NCBI GenBank assembly: GCA_017405965.1
Contig: JAFQZK010000001.1
Span: 124,001-188,000 of the forward strand
DNA from: Muribaculaceae bacterium
GTDB lineage: Bacteria; Bacteroidota; Bacteroidia; Bacteroidales; Muribaculaceae
DNA length: 64,000 bases
Reading direction: 5' to 3'
Numbering within the stretch: the first letter of the stretch is position 1; the number at the start of each line of letters is the position of its first letter. The translations under genes were made by a program, and so were the position numbers. The notes under the pieces are model-generated. The model was given only the letters and a program-made list of their open reading frames with translations, had not been told where the DNA came from and ran no database searches. This document shows positions 1-8,009 of this stretch, in pieces.

Positions 1-27
1 CGACCCGCCAAATATCCCGATTCTCAT
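1..27 (-). CDS. nadD: nicotinate-nucleotide adenylyltransferase, first nine codons (partial)
   Basis: Only the start is inside the window. The minus strand reads MRIGIFGGS, which matches the start of NadD, where the GxFxPxHxGH nucleotidyltransferase motif begins. The ATG overlaps the gmk stop in an ATGA arrangement, as expected for translational coupling. NadD converts nicotinate mononucleotide to deamido-NAD. yicC-gmk-nadD is a familiar Bacteroidales gene order, which supports the call. The rest of the gene lies beyond the left edge. Confidence 0.75.
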
Positions 28-608
28 TGCTCAGATGGGTTGGCCACAAAGTCGGCGATGAGGTCGTGGACTTCGTTGACAGCGGTCTCGAGGTCGTCGT
101 TGATGACGGTGTGGTCAAATTGCGGGCCGATGGAGATTTCGAATTCGGCCTTGTCAACACGATTCTGGATGTCCTCCATGCTGTCGGTGCCGCGATTGAT
201 GAGGCGCTGACGCAATACCTCCACGCTGGGTGGCTGGATGAAAATGCTGATGGCGCGATCGCCATACATATTCTTGACGTTCACGCCTCCCAAGACGTCA
301 AGGTCAAGCACAACGTTCATCCCCATGCCGGTGATGCGTTCCACCTCGCTCTTGGGCGTGCCGTAGAATCGTCCTTCGTACACTTCCTGATACTCGACCA
401 ACTCGTCGTTGGCGATCATCTCCTTGAACTCGTCGAGTGTCTTGTAGTAATAGTCCACGCCATGTACTTCCTGACCGCGACGGGGTCGGGTAGTGGCCGA
501 AACCGAGAAAGCAAGCCTCAACGACTCGTCTTGCATGATGCGAGAGATGATTGTCGACTTGCCTGATCCCGACGGCGCCGAGATGATAATGAGTTTACCC
601 TGTTCCAT
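24..608 (-). CDS. gmk: guanylate kinase
   Basis: Cytoplasmic enzyme that phosphorylates GMP to GDP with ATP, needed for GTP and (p)ppGpp pools. The 194-residue length is normal. The P-loop SAPSGSGKST lies at residues 10-19. The GMP-binding region is recognisable in TTRPRRGQEVHGVDYYY (about 40-56) and EYQEVYEGRFYGTP (about 72-85), and the lid arginines in RQRLINRGTD (about 133-142). It is the third gene of the minus-strand yicC operon, and its stop overlaps the nadD start. The call rests on family motifs and is very secure. Confidence 0.97.
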   Translation of the reverse strand: MEQGKLIIISAPSGSGKSTIISRIMQDESLRLAFSVSATTRPRRGQEVHGVDYYYKTLDEFKEMIANDELVEYQEVYEGRFYGTPKSEVERITGMGMNVVLDLDVLGGVNVKNMYGDRAISIFIQPPSVEVLRQRLINRGTDSMEDIQNRVDKAEFEISIGPQFDHTVINDDLETAVNEVHDLIADFVANPSEQ

Positions 609-641
609 GAAACTGCCGATTTAGAACTGATGACCGGAATC

Positions 642-1118
642 TTAGAAGGTGTACTTCAGGCCCAGCACGGTCACCGATTGGTTGAAGTTCTTCATGATCT
701 GGAAACGCTCCTCGGTAAAGAAGTGTAAGCGATCTTTTATGCGGTATTGGGCGCCCATGCCAACATTGGCACCGCAGCGATCAACAGAAGCATCGCCATG
801 GACAAAATCGGTCTTATAATGACCGTAAGAGAAGCCAAGCAGTGGGTAGATGGCAAAGGATTCGCTCGTGCGGATGACGTAATGCAGATTCAAGTTGAGA
901 TTGAGGGCACTCATGCCGTCATTCTCAAAGAAGTAGATGAATTCGGGAGCGAGACGCCAGTTGGCGATGGGCTCAATCTGAACCTGTGCGCCCAGACCGG
1001 CCATTGAATGCTTGGATGCATAGACAAATTCAGCTCCGGCCGAGACGATAGCTTGCTCGGCATGAATGTTGATGGTGGCGGCAATGGCAAGGATTGCCAT
1101 GAGGATGTACTTTTTCAT
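642..1118 (-). CDS. small outer-membrane beta-barrel protein
   Basis: 158 residues, with a clear signal peptide (MKKYILMAILAIAATINIHA, cleavage near residue 20). Alternating hydrophobic/polar strands follow, and the C-terminus ends in an aromatic residue (GLKYTF), typical of a small eight-stranded porin-like barrel of the OmpW/OmpA-barrel type. No enzymatic motif is visible. It sits between yicC and gmk with gaps of about 35-40 bases, so it is probably co-transcribed with them from the promoter ahead of yicC. Its role is unknown. It is unusual as a passenger in an otherwise cytoplasmic housekeeping operon. Confidence 0.75.
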   Translation of the reverse strand: MKKYILMAILAIAATINIHAEQAIVSAGAEFVYASKHSMAGLGAQVQIEPIANWRLAPEFIYFFENDGMSALNLNLNLHYVIRTSESFAIYPLLGFSYGHYKTDFVHGDASVDRCGANVGMGAQYRIKDRLHFFTEERFQIMKNFNQSVTVLGLKYTF

Positions 1119-1159
1119 TTTTTGAGTGTATTGATGATTGATGAATTTCTGTTGGTTGA

Positions 1160-2041
1160 TCAGAGGACGTTGAGCACTTGCTCCTTGATTTGCTCCAGGT
1201 GGTCCTTCATGCGCACCACAAGGTTCTGCAGGTCGGCTTGATTGGCCTTGGAGCCCATGGTGTTCACCTCACGGCCGATTTCCTGGCTGATGAATCCCAG
1301 TTTCTTGCCTTGGCCGGGTTCCTCGCTATGCAGGGTTTCCAAGAAATACTTCAAGTGATTCTGCAGGCGGATTTTTTCCTCGGTGATATCAAGTTTCTCG
1401 ATATAGTAGATGAGCTCTTGCTCAAAGCGGTTCTTGTCATAGTCCACCTCTTTGATTTTACCGAGGGCGTCGAGGATGCGACCTTTAATTTTCTGAGTGC
1501 GCGGCTCTTCATAGCGCGGTACCTCGTTGAGCAGTTCCTGGATTGCGGCGATTTTCTCCTCGAAGAAAGAGGCCAGGCGGGCGCCCTCCTGACGGCGAAA
1601 CGCTATCAATTGATCGGTGGCTTGGGCCACTACCTCTTTCACGACTTTCAGCTCTTCCTCATCGACCTCGGTCGATTTGGACTCTGTTTTCAAGGCATCG
1701 GGCATGCGCAGCAGGGTGGCATACCAGTCCTCGGGCTCAGGCAGATTGAGTTCCTTGGCCATCTCCTCGATTTGAGCCTTATACTGTTTCAACATAGGCA
1801 CATTGATGGTTCCCGAGGTTGCACCCTCGATGGGCTCACAGTAGATAAAAAGGTCTATTTTGCCGCGCATCAACGCTTTGGAAACACTGTTGCGCAGTTC
1901 CATTTCAATCTCGCGGTGGTTTTGAGGTGTGCGTACCCCAAAATCCAGTTGTTTACTGTTCAGTGATTTGACCTCGGCAGTGATTTTCTTGTTGTTATAC
2001 ACCTTGGCTGCCTTGCCAAATCCGGTCATGGATAGTATCAT
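1160..2041 (-). CDS. yicC: YicC family endoribonuclease-like protein
   Basis: 293 residues with the family's conserved N-terminus MILSMTGFGKA and a C-terminal DUF1732-type end (GSKANQADLQNLVVRMKDHLEQIKEQVLNVL region). YicC-family proteins are reported as endoribonucleases acting on RNA in stationary phase. I chose the ATG at 2041 because family members begin at this MIxSMTGFG motif. An upstream in-frame ATG at 2074 would place a start inside the promoter -7 box (2071-2079). First gene of the yicC-OMP-gmk-nadD operon. Confidence 0.92.
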   Translation of the reverse strand: MILSMTGFGKAAKVYNNKKITAEVKSLNSKQLDFGVRTPQNHREIEMELRNSVSKALMRGKIDLFIYCEPIEGATSGTINVPMLKQYKAQIEEMAKELNLPEPEDWYATLLRMPDALKTESKSTEVDEEELKVVKEVVAQATDQLIAFRRQEGARLASFFEEKIAAIQELLNEVPRYEEPRTQKIKGRILDALGKIKEVDYDKNRFEQELIYYIEKLDITEEKIRLQNHLKYFLETLHSEEPGQGKKLGFISQEIGREVNTMGSKANQADLQNLVVRMKDHLEQIKEQVLNVL

Positions 2042-2070
2042 AGTTTTTATCAGATTTTTTACTACAATCT

Positions 2071-2105
2071 GCAAAATTACAAAAAAATGTAGAAGACGAT
2101 AGCAA
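2071..2105 (-). promoter_or_regulatory. Bacteroidota-type promoter for the yicC operon
   Basis: On the minus strand the -7 element TAATTTTGC occupies 2079-2071, with TTTTG (2107-2103) about 23 bp upstream. This fits the TTG-N19-23-TAnnTTTG pattern. Transcription would start about 25 bases before the chosen yicC ATG. Confidence 0.65.
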
Positions 2106-2251
2106 AAGCAGGATTTATTTTGATATTGTATAATCGCTGATACTGATCGAAAATGCGCCTTCTCATTTCTCTTGTGTTCAAAAATGGCTCGTTGGATTGC
2201 TGATTTGCTGGCGGCAGCTGGCGAAAAAAGAGCCTTATTGAGGTGATAGTG

Positions 2252-2283
2252 TTGCGAAGTCCGATTTTTTCTTGTAATTTTGC
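2252..2283 (+). promoter_or_regulatory. Bacteroidota-type promoter for the surface-glycan operon
   Basis: TTG at 2252-2254, a 20-bp spacer, then TAATTTTGC at 2275-2283. This is a near-ideal -33/-7 pair, 36 bases before the GT2 start at 2319. Confidence 0.75.
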
Positions 2284-2318
2284 AGATTGTCCAATTGGAT
2301 TCTCATTGAGTAGAAAAA

Positions 2319-3266
2319 ATGGAACAGACGACTTTAGCGATAGTGGTGCCTTGCTTCAACGAGGAGGAAGTGTTGCCGCAGACCAACGGGCAGTTGCGCG
2401 CGTTGCTCGATGCCATGATGCGCGACCGCCTGATAGGGGAGGAGAGTTATATCCTCTACGTTGACGACGGTTCTCGTGACCGCACTTGGTCGCTCATTGC
2501 CGGCTATGGTGAGGGCGATGTCCATGTGCGCGGCTTAAAACTGTCGGGCAACGTGGGACACCAGAATGCGCTCATGGCGGGACTTGAGACTGCTCGTGCC
2601 GATGCCGACGTGACACTCTCGATTGATGCCGACCTCCAGGACGACACCAATGCCATCCCCGAGATGATGAAGAAATACGATGACGGCTGCGACATCGTTT
2701 ACGGCGTGCGCCGCAAGCGCACTACTGATTCGCTGTTCAAGCGCACCACGGCCCAGATGTTCTACAAGTTCATGACTCGTATGGGTGTGAAATCGGTCTA
2801 TAACCATGCCGACTTCAGATTGATGAGTAAGCGGGCTGTTGATGCTTTGTGTCAGTTCGAGGAACGCAACCTTTTCCTGCGCGGCATTGTGCCCCTACTG
2901 GGTTACAAGAGCGATTCGGTCTATTACGACAGGCTGGAGCGTCGTGCGGGTGTGAGCAAGTATCCCGTGAGCAAAATGCTCTCGTTTGCCGTTGATGGCA
3001 TCACCTCGTTCAGCGTCAAGCCGCTACGATTGATCTTCGCCCTGGGCTCTGTTTTCCTGCTCATCAGCTTAGCGATTCTGATTTATGTCATCGTGGCCTT
3101 GTGCCGTGGTAACGGTGTGCAGGGCTGGGCATCGTTGATGCTCTCTATCTGGTTCGTGGGCGGTTGTGTGTTGATCTGCTTGAGCGTGATTGCCGCATAT
3201 ATCGGTCGCATCTACACCGAGTCGAAGCATCGCCCGAGATATAACATTGAGAAATACCTTAAATGA
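2319..3266 (+). CDS. membrane-anchored family 2 glycosyltransferase (DPM1/GtrB-like)
   Basis: 315 residues. The N-terminal GT-A domain starts IVVPCFNEEEVLP and carries YVDDGSRDRTW and the metal-binding SIDADLQDD (about residues 100-108). Two hydrophobic segments near the C-terminus (about 238-262 and 272-297) are typical of polyprenyl-phosphate glycosyltransferases such as dolichol-phosphate mannosyltransferase, GtrB or ArnC. It probably transfers a sugar from a nucleotide donor to undecaprenyl phosphate at the inner membrane. First gene of the plus-strand glycan operon, and its stop overlaps the next start (ATGA at 3263-3266). The sugar specificity cannot be read from sequence. Confidence 0.9.
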   Translation: MEQTTLAIVVPCFNEEEVLPQTNGQLRALLDAMMRDRLIGEESYILYVDDGSRDRTWSLIAGYGEGDVHVRGLKLSGNVGHQNALMAGLETARADADVTLSIDADLQDDTNAIPEMMKKYDDGCDIVYGVRRKRTTDSLFKRTTAQMFYKFMTRMGVKSVYNHADFRLMSKRAVDALCQFEERNLFLRGIVPLLGYKSDSVYYDRLERRAGVSKYPVSKMLSFAVDGITSFSVKPLRLIFALGSVFLLISLAILIYVIVALCRGNGVQGWASLMLSIWFVGGCVLICLSVIAAYIGRIYTESKHRPRYNIEKYLK

Positions 3267-3805
3267 TGACTGACATGGCCGAGCCTGTAAAAGAAACATT
3301 GATTCCCAGGTCTGACTTGCTGCCCACCCCCGAGGACATCAAGCTGTTCCTGACCGACGTGGACGGAACGCTCACCGACGGCGGCATGTACTATGGCAGC
3401 GACGGTACCGAGTTCAAGAAGTTCAACACCCGCGACGGCATGGGGCTGCAAATGTTGCAGCGCACCGGCGTGAAGGTGGGAATCGTCACCAGCGAGAATA
3501 CGCCCATCAACGTGAACCGTGCCCGCAAACTGGGACTTGACTACCTCAAGCAGAGTGCCCGTGACGGCGGCAAACTTGCTGCCACACGCGAGATCTGCGA
3601 TGAGATGGGCATCACGCTCGATCAAGTGGCCTATGTCGGTGACGATGTGAATTGTTATGACCTGTTGGCGGCAGTGGGCTGGGCTGCATGTCCTGCCGAT
3701 GCCTGTGCCCGGGTGAAAACCATTCCCGGCATCCGCATCCTGACTCGTCGCGGTGGCGATGCCTGTGTGCGGGAGTGGATTGATATGATATTGGCAAAAC
3801 AATGA
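3263..3805 (+). CDS. kdsC: KdsC-like HAD phosphatase (Kdo-8-phosphate phosphatase)
   Basis: 180 residues of the C0-type HAD family, with no cap domain. The catalytic motif I is TDVDGTLTDGG (about residues 29-39), motif II is the IVTSEN serine/threonine region, and motif IV is GDDVNCYDLL (about 118-127). KdsC removes the phosphate from Kdo-8-P to give Kdo for LPS inner core. Related enzymes (NeuA-associated, YrbI group) act on other sialic-acid-like 8- or 9-phosphates, so the exact substrate is inferred. It overlaps its neighbours by ATGA on both sides, indicating tight co-translation with the glycosyltransferase and flippase. Confidence 0.85.
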   Translation: MMTDMAEPVKETLIPRSDLLPTPEDIKLFLTDVDGTLTDGGMYYGSDGTEFKKFNTRDGMGLQMLQRTGVKVGIVTSENTPINVNRARKLGLDYLKQSARDGGKLAATREICDEMGITLDQVAYVGDDVNCYDLLAAVGWAACPADACARVKTIPGIRILTRRGGDACVREWIDMILAKQ

Positions 3806-5277
3806 ACGAGGGGGTCAATAATCAGAATTTGAAGGAGAAAACAGCCCAGGGTTTGTTCTGGTCTTTCCTCAGCAGCGGGGGCATCCAGCTGCTTAATCTG
3901 GTTATCGGCATTTTTCTCGCTCGTTTGCTTTCGCCTGCCGAATACGGCATTGTGGGCGTTCTCGCTATTTTCACGCTCATCGCCGGCAACTTGCAGGAGA
4001 GCGGTTTCGGCGTGGCGCTTGTCAATATCAAGGACATCAAGCACAACGATTACAACGCGGTATTCTGGTTCAACACGGCAATGAGCCTGTTGCTGTACTT
4101 GATTTTGTTCCTGTGCGCACCGCTGATTGCCAGTTTCTATCATCAGCCCGCGTTGGTGCCCTTGTCACGGTATTTGTTCCTGGCGTTCATCTTTGCTGCA
4201 TTGGGTATTTCTCCCAACGCCATGCTGGCAAGGAGCCTGAAGATGAAAGAAAAGGCTTACACCTCGTTGTCGGCCTTGATCATCTCAGGCACTGTGGGTG
4301 TGGTGATGGCTTTCAAGGGCTTTTCCTATTGGAGTCTGGCGACGCAGCAGATTTTATATAATATGGTCATCTGTTTTGGACGTTATTACTACACACGCTG
4401 GTGTCCCACATTCAAGGTGGATTTCACCCCTGTCAAGCAGATGTTCTCATTCAGTTACAAGGTATTGATCACTGCGGTGTTGACCACTATCAATAACAAT
4501 TTGTTGACGGTTGTCTTCGGCCGTTTGTTCCCCGTTCATGCTGTCGGCAATTTCACCCAGGCCAACAAGTGGAACAACATGGCCAATCAGCTGGTAACAA
4601 ACACGGTCGCCCAGGTGGCTCAGCCTGTGCTTACCCGCATCAACGACGACAACGAGCGTCAGCGCCGTGTCTTCGGCAAGATGTTGAGATTCACTGCATT
4701 CCTCGCCTTCCCGGCGATGTTCGGATTGTCCTTGGTGGCACCTCAACTCATCCTCACGACTATCGGCGAAAAGTGGTTGGGTAGCATCCCCTTGTTGCAG
4801 ATTTTGTGTATCAGCGGCGCTTTCATCCCGTTGTACACGGTTTATCAGAATCTGTTCCTGAGCCAGGGCAAATCTGATATCTATATGTGGCTCACAATCG
4901 GTCAGATTGCCATCATGCTGGCTGCGGTAATCGCTTGCCATTCATTTGGCATCACGACCATGGTTATTGCCTTTGCCTGCGTCAATGTTGTGTGGCTGAT
5001 GGCATGGCAGTTGTTCGCATCAAGGCTTATCGGCTACAGTTTCATGAGCATGCTGCGTGATTTGTTGCCGTTCCTGGTCATAGCCTTGTCGGTCATGGGC
5101 GTGACTTGGCTGGTGACGCTTCCCGTCAGCAACATTTACCTGTTGCTTGTGATCCGCATTGTTATCGCAGCGCTGCTCTATGCCTTGACGATGAAGTTGT
5201 TGAAGGCAAAGATCTACCAGGAGTGCATCGACTTCGTGCGTTCACGCAAAAAGAAAAACAACATTAAATCATCATAA
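3802..5277 (+). CDS. Wzx-type oligosaccharide flippase (MOP superfamily)
   Basis: 491 residues, almost entirely hydrophobic with about 12-14 predicted membrane segments. It opens with KTAQGLFWSFLSSGGIQLLNLVIG, typical of the WzxC/polysaccharide biosynthesis export family. It would flip an undecaprenyl-linked oligosaccharide across the inner membrane for O-antigen, capsule or exopolysaccharide assembly. Starts in an ATGA overlap with kdsC and is followed 10 bases later by galE. A basic tail (RSRKKKNNIKSS) is predicted to stay in the cytoplasm. Confidence 0.9.
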   Translation: MNEGVNNQNLKEKTAQGLFWSFLSSGGIQLLNLVIGIFLARLLSPAEYGIVGVLAIFTLIAGNLQESGFGVALVNIKDIKHNDYNAVFWFNTAMSLLLYLILFLCAPLIASFYHQPALVPLSRYLFLAFIFAALGISPNAMLARSLKMKEKAYTSLSALIISGTVGVVMAFKGFSYWSLATQQILYNMVICFGRYYYTRWCPTFKVDFTPVKQMFSFSYKVLITAVLTTINNNLLTVVFGRLFPVHAVGNFTQANKWNNMANQLVTNTVAQVAQPVLTRINDDNERQRRVFGKMLRFTAFLAFPAMFGLSLVAPQLILTTIGEKWLGSIPLLQILCISGAFIPLYTVYQNLFLSQGKSDIYMWLTIGQIAIMLAAVIACHSFGITTMVIAFACVNVVWLMAWQLFASRLIGYSFMSMLRDLLPFLVIALSVMGVTWLVTLPVSNIYLLLVIRIVIAALLYALTMKLLKAKIYQECIDFVRSRKKKNNIKSS

Positions 5278-5287
5278 TTATCAAAAA

Positions 5288-6322
5288 ATGAAAGGTAAGA
5301 TTTTAGTAACCGGAGGTACCGGTTTTATCGGTTCCCACACCACGGTGGAACTGCAGCAGGCAGGCTACGAGGTGGTGATTATTGACAACCTGAGTAACAG
5401 TAATATCGACGTGCTCGACGGCATTGAGCACATCACAGGCGTGCGTCCCTTGTTTGTCGAGGGTGATTGCACCGACCGTGCTGTTGTGCGCAAACTCTTC
5501 GAGGATAATCCCGGTATCAACGGTATCATCAATTTTGCAGCTAGCAAGGCAGTGGGCGAGAGCATTGAGAAGCCCATCATGTATTATCGTAACAACATCA
5601 ACATCCTGCTCAACCTGTTGGAGTTGATGCCTGAGTTCGGAGTCAAGGGCTTTGTATTCTCATCGTCATGCACCGTCTATGGCGAACCCGACCAGAACCC
5701 GATCACCGAGGATGCCCCCACCAAGAAGGCCACCTCGCCCTATGGCGCCACCAAGCAGATTTGTGAAGACATCATCACCGATGTCATCCGCAGCGGCAGT
5801 CCCATCAAGGCCATTCTGCTGAGGTATTTCAACCCCATCGGTGCCCATCCCAGTGCCGAGATCGGCGAGTTGCCCAACGGTGTGCCTCAAAACCTGGTGC
5901 CCTACCTGACGCAGACCGCCATCGGCGTACGCAAGGAATTGAGCATTTTTGGCGACGATTATCCCACGCGTGACGGCTCATGTATCCGTGATTTCATCAA
6001 CGTCGTTGACTTGGCCAAGGCCCATGTCAAGGCCCTGGAGCGCATGCTTGAAGACAAGAGCGACGAGGCATTGGAAATCTTCAACATCGGCACTGGAAAC
6101 GGCGCATCTGTGCTGGAACTGCTTCATTCCTTCGAGCGCGCTACAGGCGTGAAGGTACCTCACAGGATCGCACCCCGCCGCCCCGGCGACATCGTCCAGA
6201 TTTGGGCCGACCCCAAACGCGCCAACGAGGTGCTCGGCTGGCACGCCGAAATCTCCCTCGACGACACCATGCTCAGCGCCTGGAACTGGCAAAAACGCCT
6301 CCGCGAGCGCGGCATCATGTAA
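5288..6322 (+). CDS. galE: UDP-glucose 4-epimerase
   Basis: 344 residues, an extended short-chain dehydrogenase fold. The NAD-binding TGGTGFIGSH is at residues 7-16, the catalytic serine lies in FSSSCTVYGEP, and the YxxxK pair is in SPYGATK (about 150-156). GalE interconverts UDP-glucose and UDP-galactose (and sometimes the GlcNAc/GalNAc forms) and so supplies sugars for the surrounding glycan genes. Ten bases after the flippase stop, clearly the same operon. Codon use is GC-rich, in contrast to the AT-rich DNA that starts inside the next gene. Confidence 0.95.
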   Translation: MKGKILVTGGTGFIGSHTTVELQQAGYEVVIIDNLSNSNIDVLDGIEHITGVRPLFVEGDCTDRAVVRKLFEDNPGINGIINFAASKAVGESIEKPIMYYRNNINILLNLLELMPEFGVKGFVFSSSCTVYGEPDQNPITEDAPTKKATSPYGATKQICEDIITDVIRSGSPIKAILLRYFNPIGAHPSAEIGELPNGVPQNLVPYLTQTAIGVRKELSIFGDDYPTRDGSCIRDFINVVDLAKAHVKALERMLEDKSDEALEIFNIGTGNGASVLELLHSFERATGVKVPHRIAPRRPGDIVQIWADPKRANEVLGWHAEISLDDTMLSAWNWQKRLRERGIM

Positions 6323-6341
6323 CCGTCAAGCTTGATTTGTA

Positions 6342-7154
6342 ATGAGCGACAAGCCAACATTCAATCAAGAAGAACTCAGGGCGAGATTCAACCCCGAGGG
6401 CTCCCCACTGCGCCGCCAACAAATGGTCATGCTCGAAATGGCCAAGGTGTTTGACAGCATCTGCAAGAAACACAACATTCCCTATTTCCTTTATGCTGGT
6501 TCATTGTTGGGTGCTTTCCGTCACAAAGGTTTTATTCCTTGGGACGATGACTTTGATGTGGCTTTGTTGCGCAATGATTATAAGCGTTTGATGAGAATAT
6601 TGCCCGACGAATTGCCGTCAAGTATTGTCTTGCAGAATAATGATACAGATCATAATTACTATTATTTCTATGCAAAGTTACGTGACCGTAATTCATTTCT
6701 TGATGAAGGACTATATGACCATCCGTTTAAGGAACGTGGTATTTTTATTGATATATTTCCATTAGATAGGTTGTGGCCTTGGGTACAGCGTTTACCATTG
6801 CAAAGCTATGCTTTTACACTTCTCAGGGGCGATACGAATTGTGGCGATAAGACAATGCGAAAGATAAGAATGCTAACATGGTTCAACAGACATATCTCTT
6901 TTCCGATTTTGCGTGGTTTTTGCAGAATAACAGGGGCAAAACCTCTCATGTGTGACTTGGGCATTCCTTTCCATCGAGTATATAATTTGAGAGATGTCTT
7001 TCCATTGAGTACACTTTCTTTTGAAGGTACAGAATTCTCTGTACCTTCAAATTGTTCAAGTATGTTGAAAGATATGTATGGCGATTTTATGAAATTGCCA
7101 GAGGATTTAGAAAACGTCTATCATCATGCAGATATATTAGAATTCTATAAATGA
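6342..7154 (+). CDS. licD: LicD family phosphotransferase (phosphocholine-type substituent transfer)
   Basis: 270 residues with the LicD nucleotidyltransferase-fold signature YFLYAGSLLGAFRHKGF followed by IPWDDDFDVAL (about residues 49-77), whose acidic residues bind metal. LicD proteins transfer phosphocholine or related phospho-substituents from a CDP-activated donor to surface glycans. About the first 45-60 codons are GC-rich like galE. From about 6550 on, the gene is distinctly AT-rich, suggesting a recombination junction inside the conserved domain. Last intact gene of the plus operon. Its natural partner is the CTP-using enzyme encoded at 8010-9353. Confidence 0.88.
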   Translation: MSDKPTFNQEELRARFNPEGSPLRRQQMVMLEMAKVFDSICKKHNIPYFLYAGSLLGAFRHKGFIPWDDDFDVALLRNDYKRLMRILPDELPSSIVLQNNDTDHNYYYFYAKLRDRNSFLDEGLYDHPFKERGIFIDIFPLDRLWPWVQRLPLQSYAFTLLRGDTNCGDKTMRKIRMLTWFNRHISFPILRGFCRITGAKPLMCDLGIPFHRVYNLRDVFPLSTLSFEGTEFSVPSNCSSMLKDMYGDFMKLPEDLENVYHHADILEFYK

Positions 7155-7252
7155 AAAAGCGCATATTATTTGCTGTAGATAGTAAGCCATTTTTGCTGAT
7201 GACTATTAATGTGTCTTCAGAAATAACTTGCCAAATTCACAACAATCTTTAA
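7151..7252 (+). pseudogene. truncated start of a lost gene, probably a glycosyltransferase
   Basis: An ATG overlaps the licD stop (ATGA at 7151-7154) and opens a 33-codon frame starting MKKRILFAVDSKPFLL. The hydrophobic beginning with basic leader looks like the first beta-strand of a GT-B glycosyltransferase. After about 22 codons it runs into the 3' end of the convergent acetyltransferase gene (7206) and soon stops at 7250-7252. I read it as the surviving 5' end of the next operon gene, cut off when the minus-strand cassette arrived. It could also be a chance short frame. Confidence 0.45.
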
Positions 7253-7997
7253 AACCAACGCTATGATGAAGGTGAATTGCATTATCCGTGTAGTAAACCG
7301 CATAAATGTCTTTACCCTCTTGATGAAGGTCATGACAAGCTGCTTGATATAACATCTTGGCGTAACCGTGTCCGCGATATTCTTGGTCGGTTATGACATA
7401 GGTAATAATGCAAACGTTGCCGACCTCAGCACCTGTACCAAGATGAGCTACAATTTTGCCATTGTCTTTGATTATGTAGCTTCTGACAAAGCCTTGGCTC
7501 AATCGTTCTCTAAATTGAATCTTCAAGTCCTCAAGCGTATAAGATGCTCCAATGCCTTCATCATGAAACAGTAGAGTAGAAATGTCGTCAACATCATCAA
7601 TAGTTGCCTCTTGAATACAATCGTATTTAATCTGACTAGAATACTCTAATTTACCAACATAACCAAGTTCAATTTCATATCCAAAGATTGAAAGTGAATC
7701 TTTTAGTGCAAGAATTGTAGTTTTTGTTGCGCAGATCTGAGAAGGTCTGAGTTCTTTAATTAAGTTGACGACTTCTTGAACGTTAAAAGAATTTTGGGCG
7801 TAAATGTGCATCGCCGTGTGGTAGGATAGTAATATGCACAAGATTTCACCTGTTTCTTCTTGAATCCAAGTTTTGGTGAAATCGCTTTCTGGTCCGTATT
7901 GGATAAGATCCATGTACAGATAAAGGCAGGCTGCATAGTTCTTTCCAATATATCGTTTGATGCGTTCGGAATCGGCGAGGGTTGATTTTACTATCAT
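7206..7997 (-). CDS. GNAT family N-acetyltransferase
   Basis: 263 residues. The C-terminal half (about 130-260) is a GNAT domain with the acetyl-CoA loop QEYRGHGYAKMLYQ and the late strand IYAVYYTDNAIHLHHSVGFK. The N-terminal half resembles the extra lobe of two-part GNAT enzymes. It would acetylate an amine. AT-rich, last gene of the minus-strand cassette, 12 bases after the fusion gene. Given the aminotransferase in the same cassette, an amino group on the small-molecule product or on the glycan is a plausible target, but this is inference. Confidence 0.8.
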   Translation of the reverse strand: MIVKSTLADSERIKRYIGKNYAACLYLYMDLIQYGPESDFTKTWIQEETGEILCILLSYHTAMHIYAQNSFNVQEVVNLIKELRPSQICATKTTILALKDSLSIFGYEIELGYVGKLEYSSQIKYDCIQEATIDDVDDISTLLFHDEGIGASYTLEDLKIQFRERLSQGFVRSYIIKDNGKIVAHLGTGAEVGNVCIITYVITDQEYRGHGYAKMLYQAACHDLHQEGKDIYAVYYTDNAIHLHHSVGFKDCCEFGKLFLKTH

Positions 7998-8009
7998 AGT
8001 GTTTCAATA

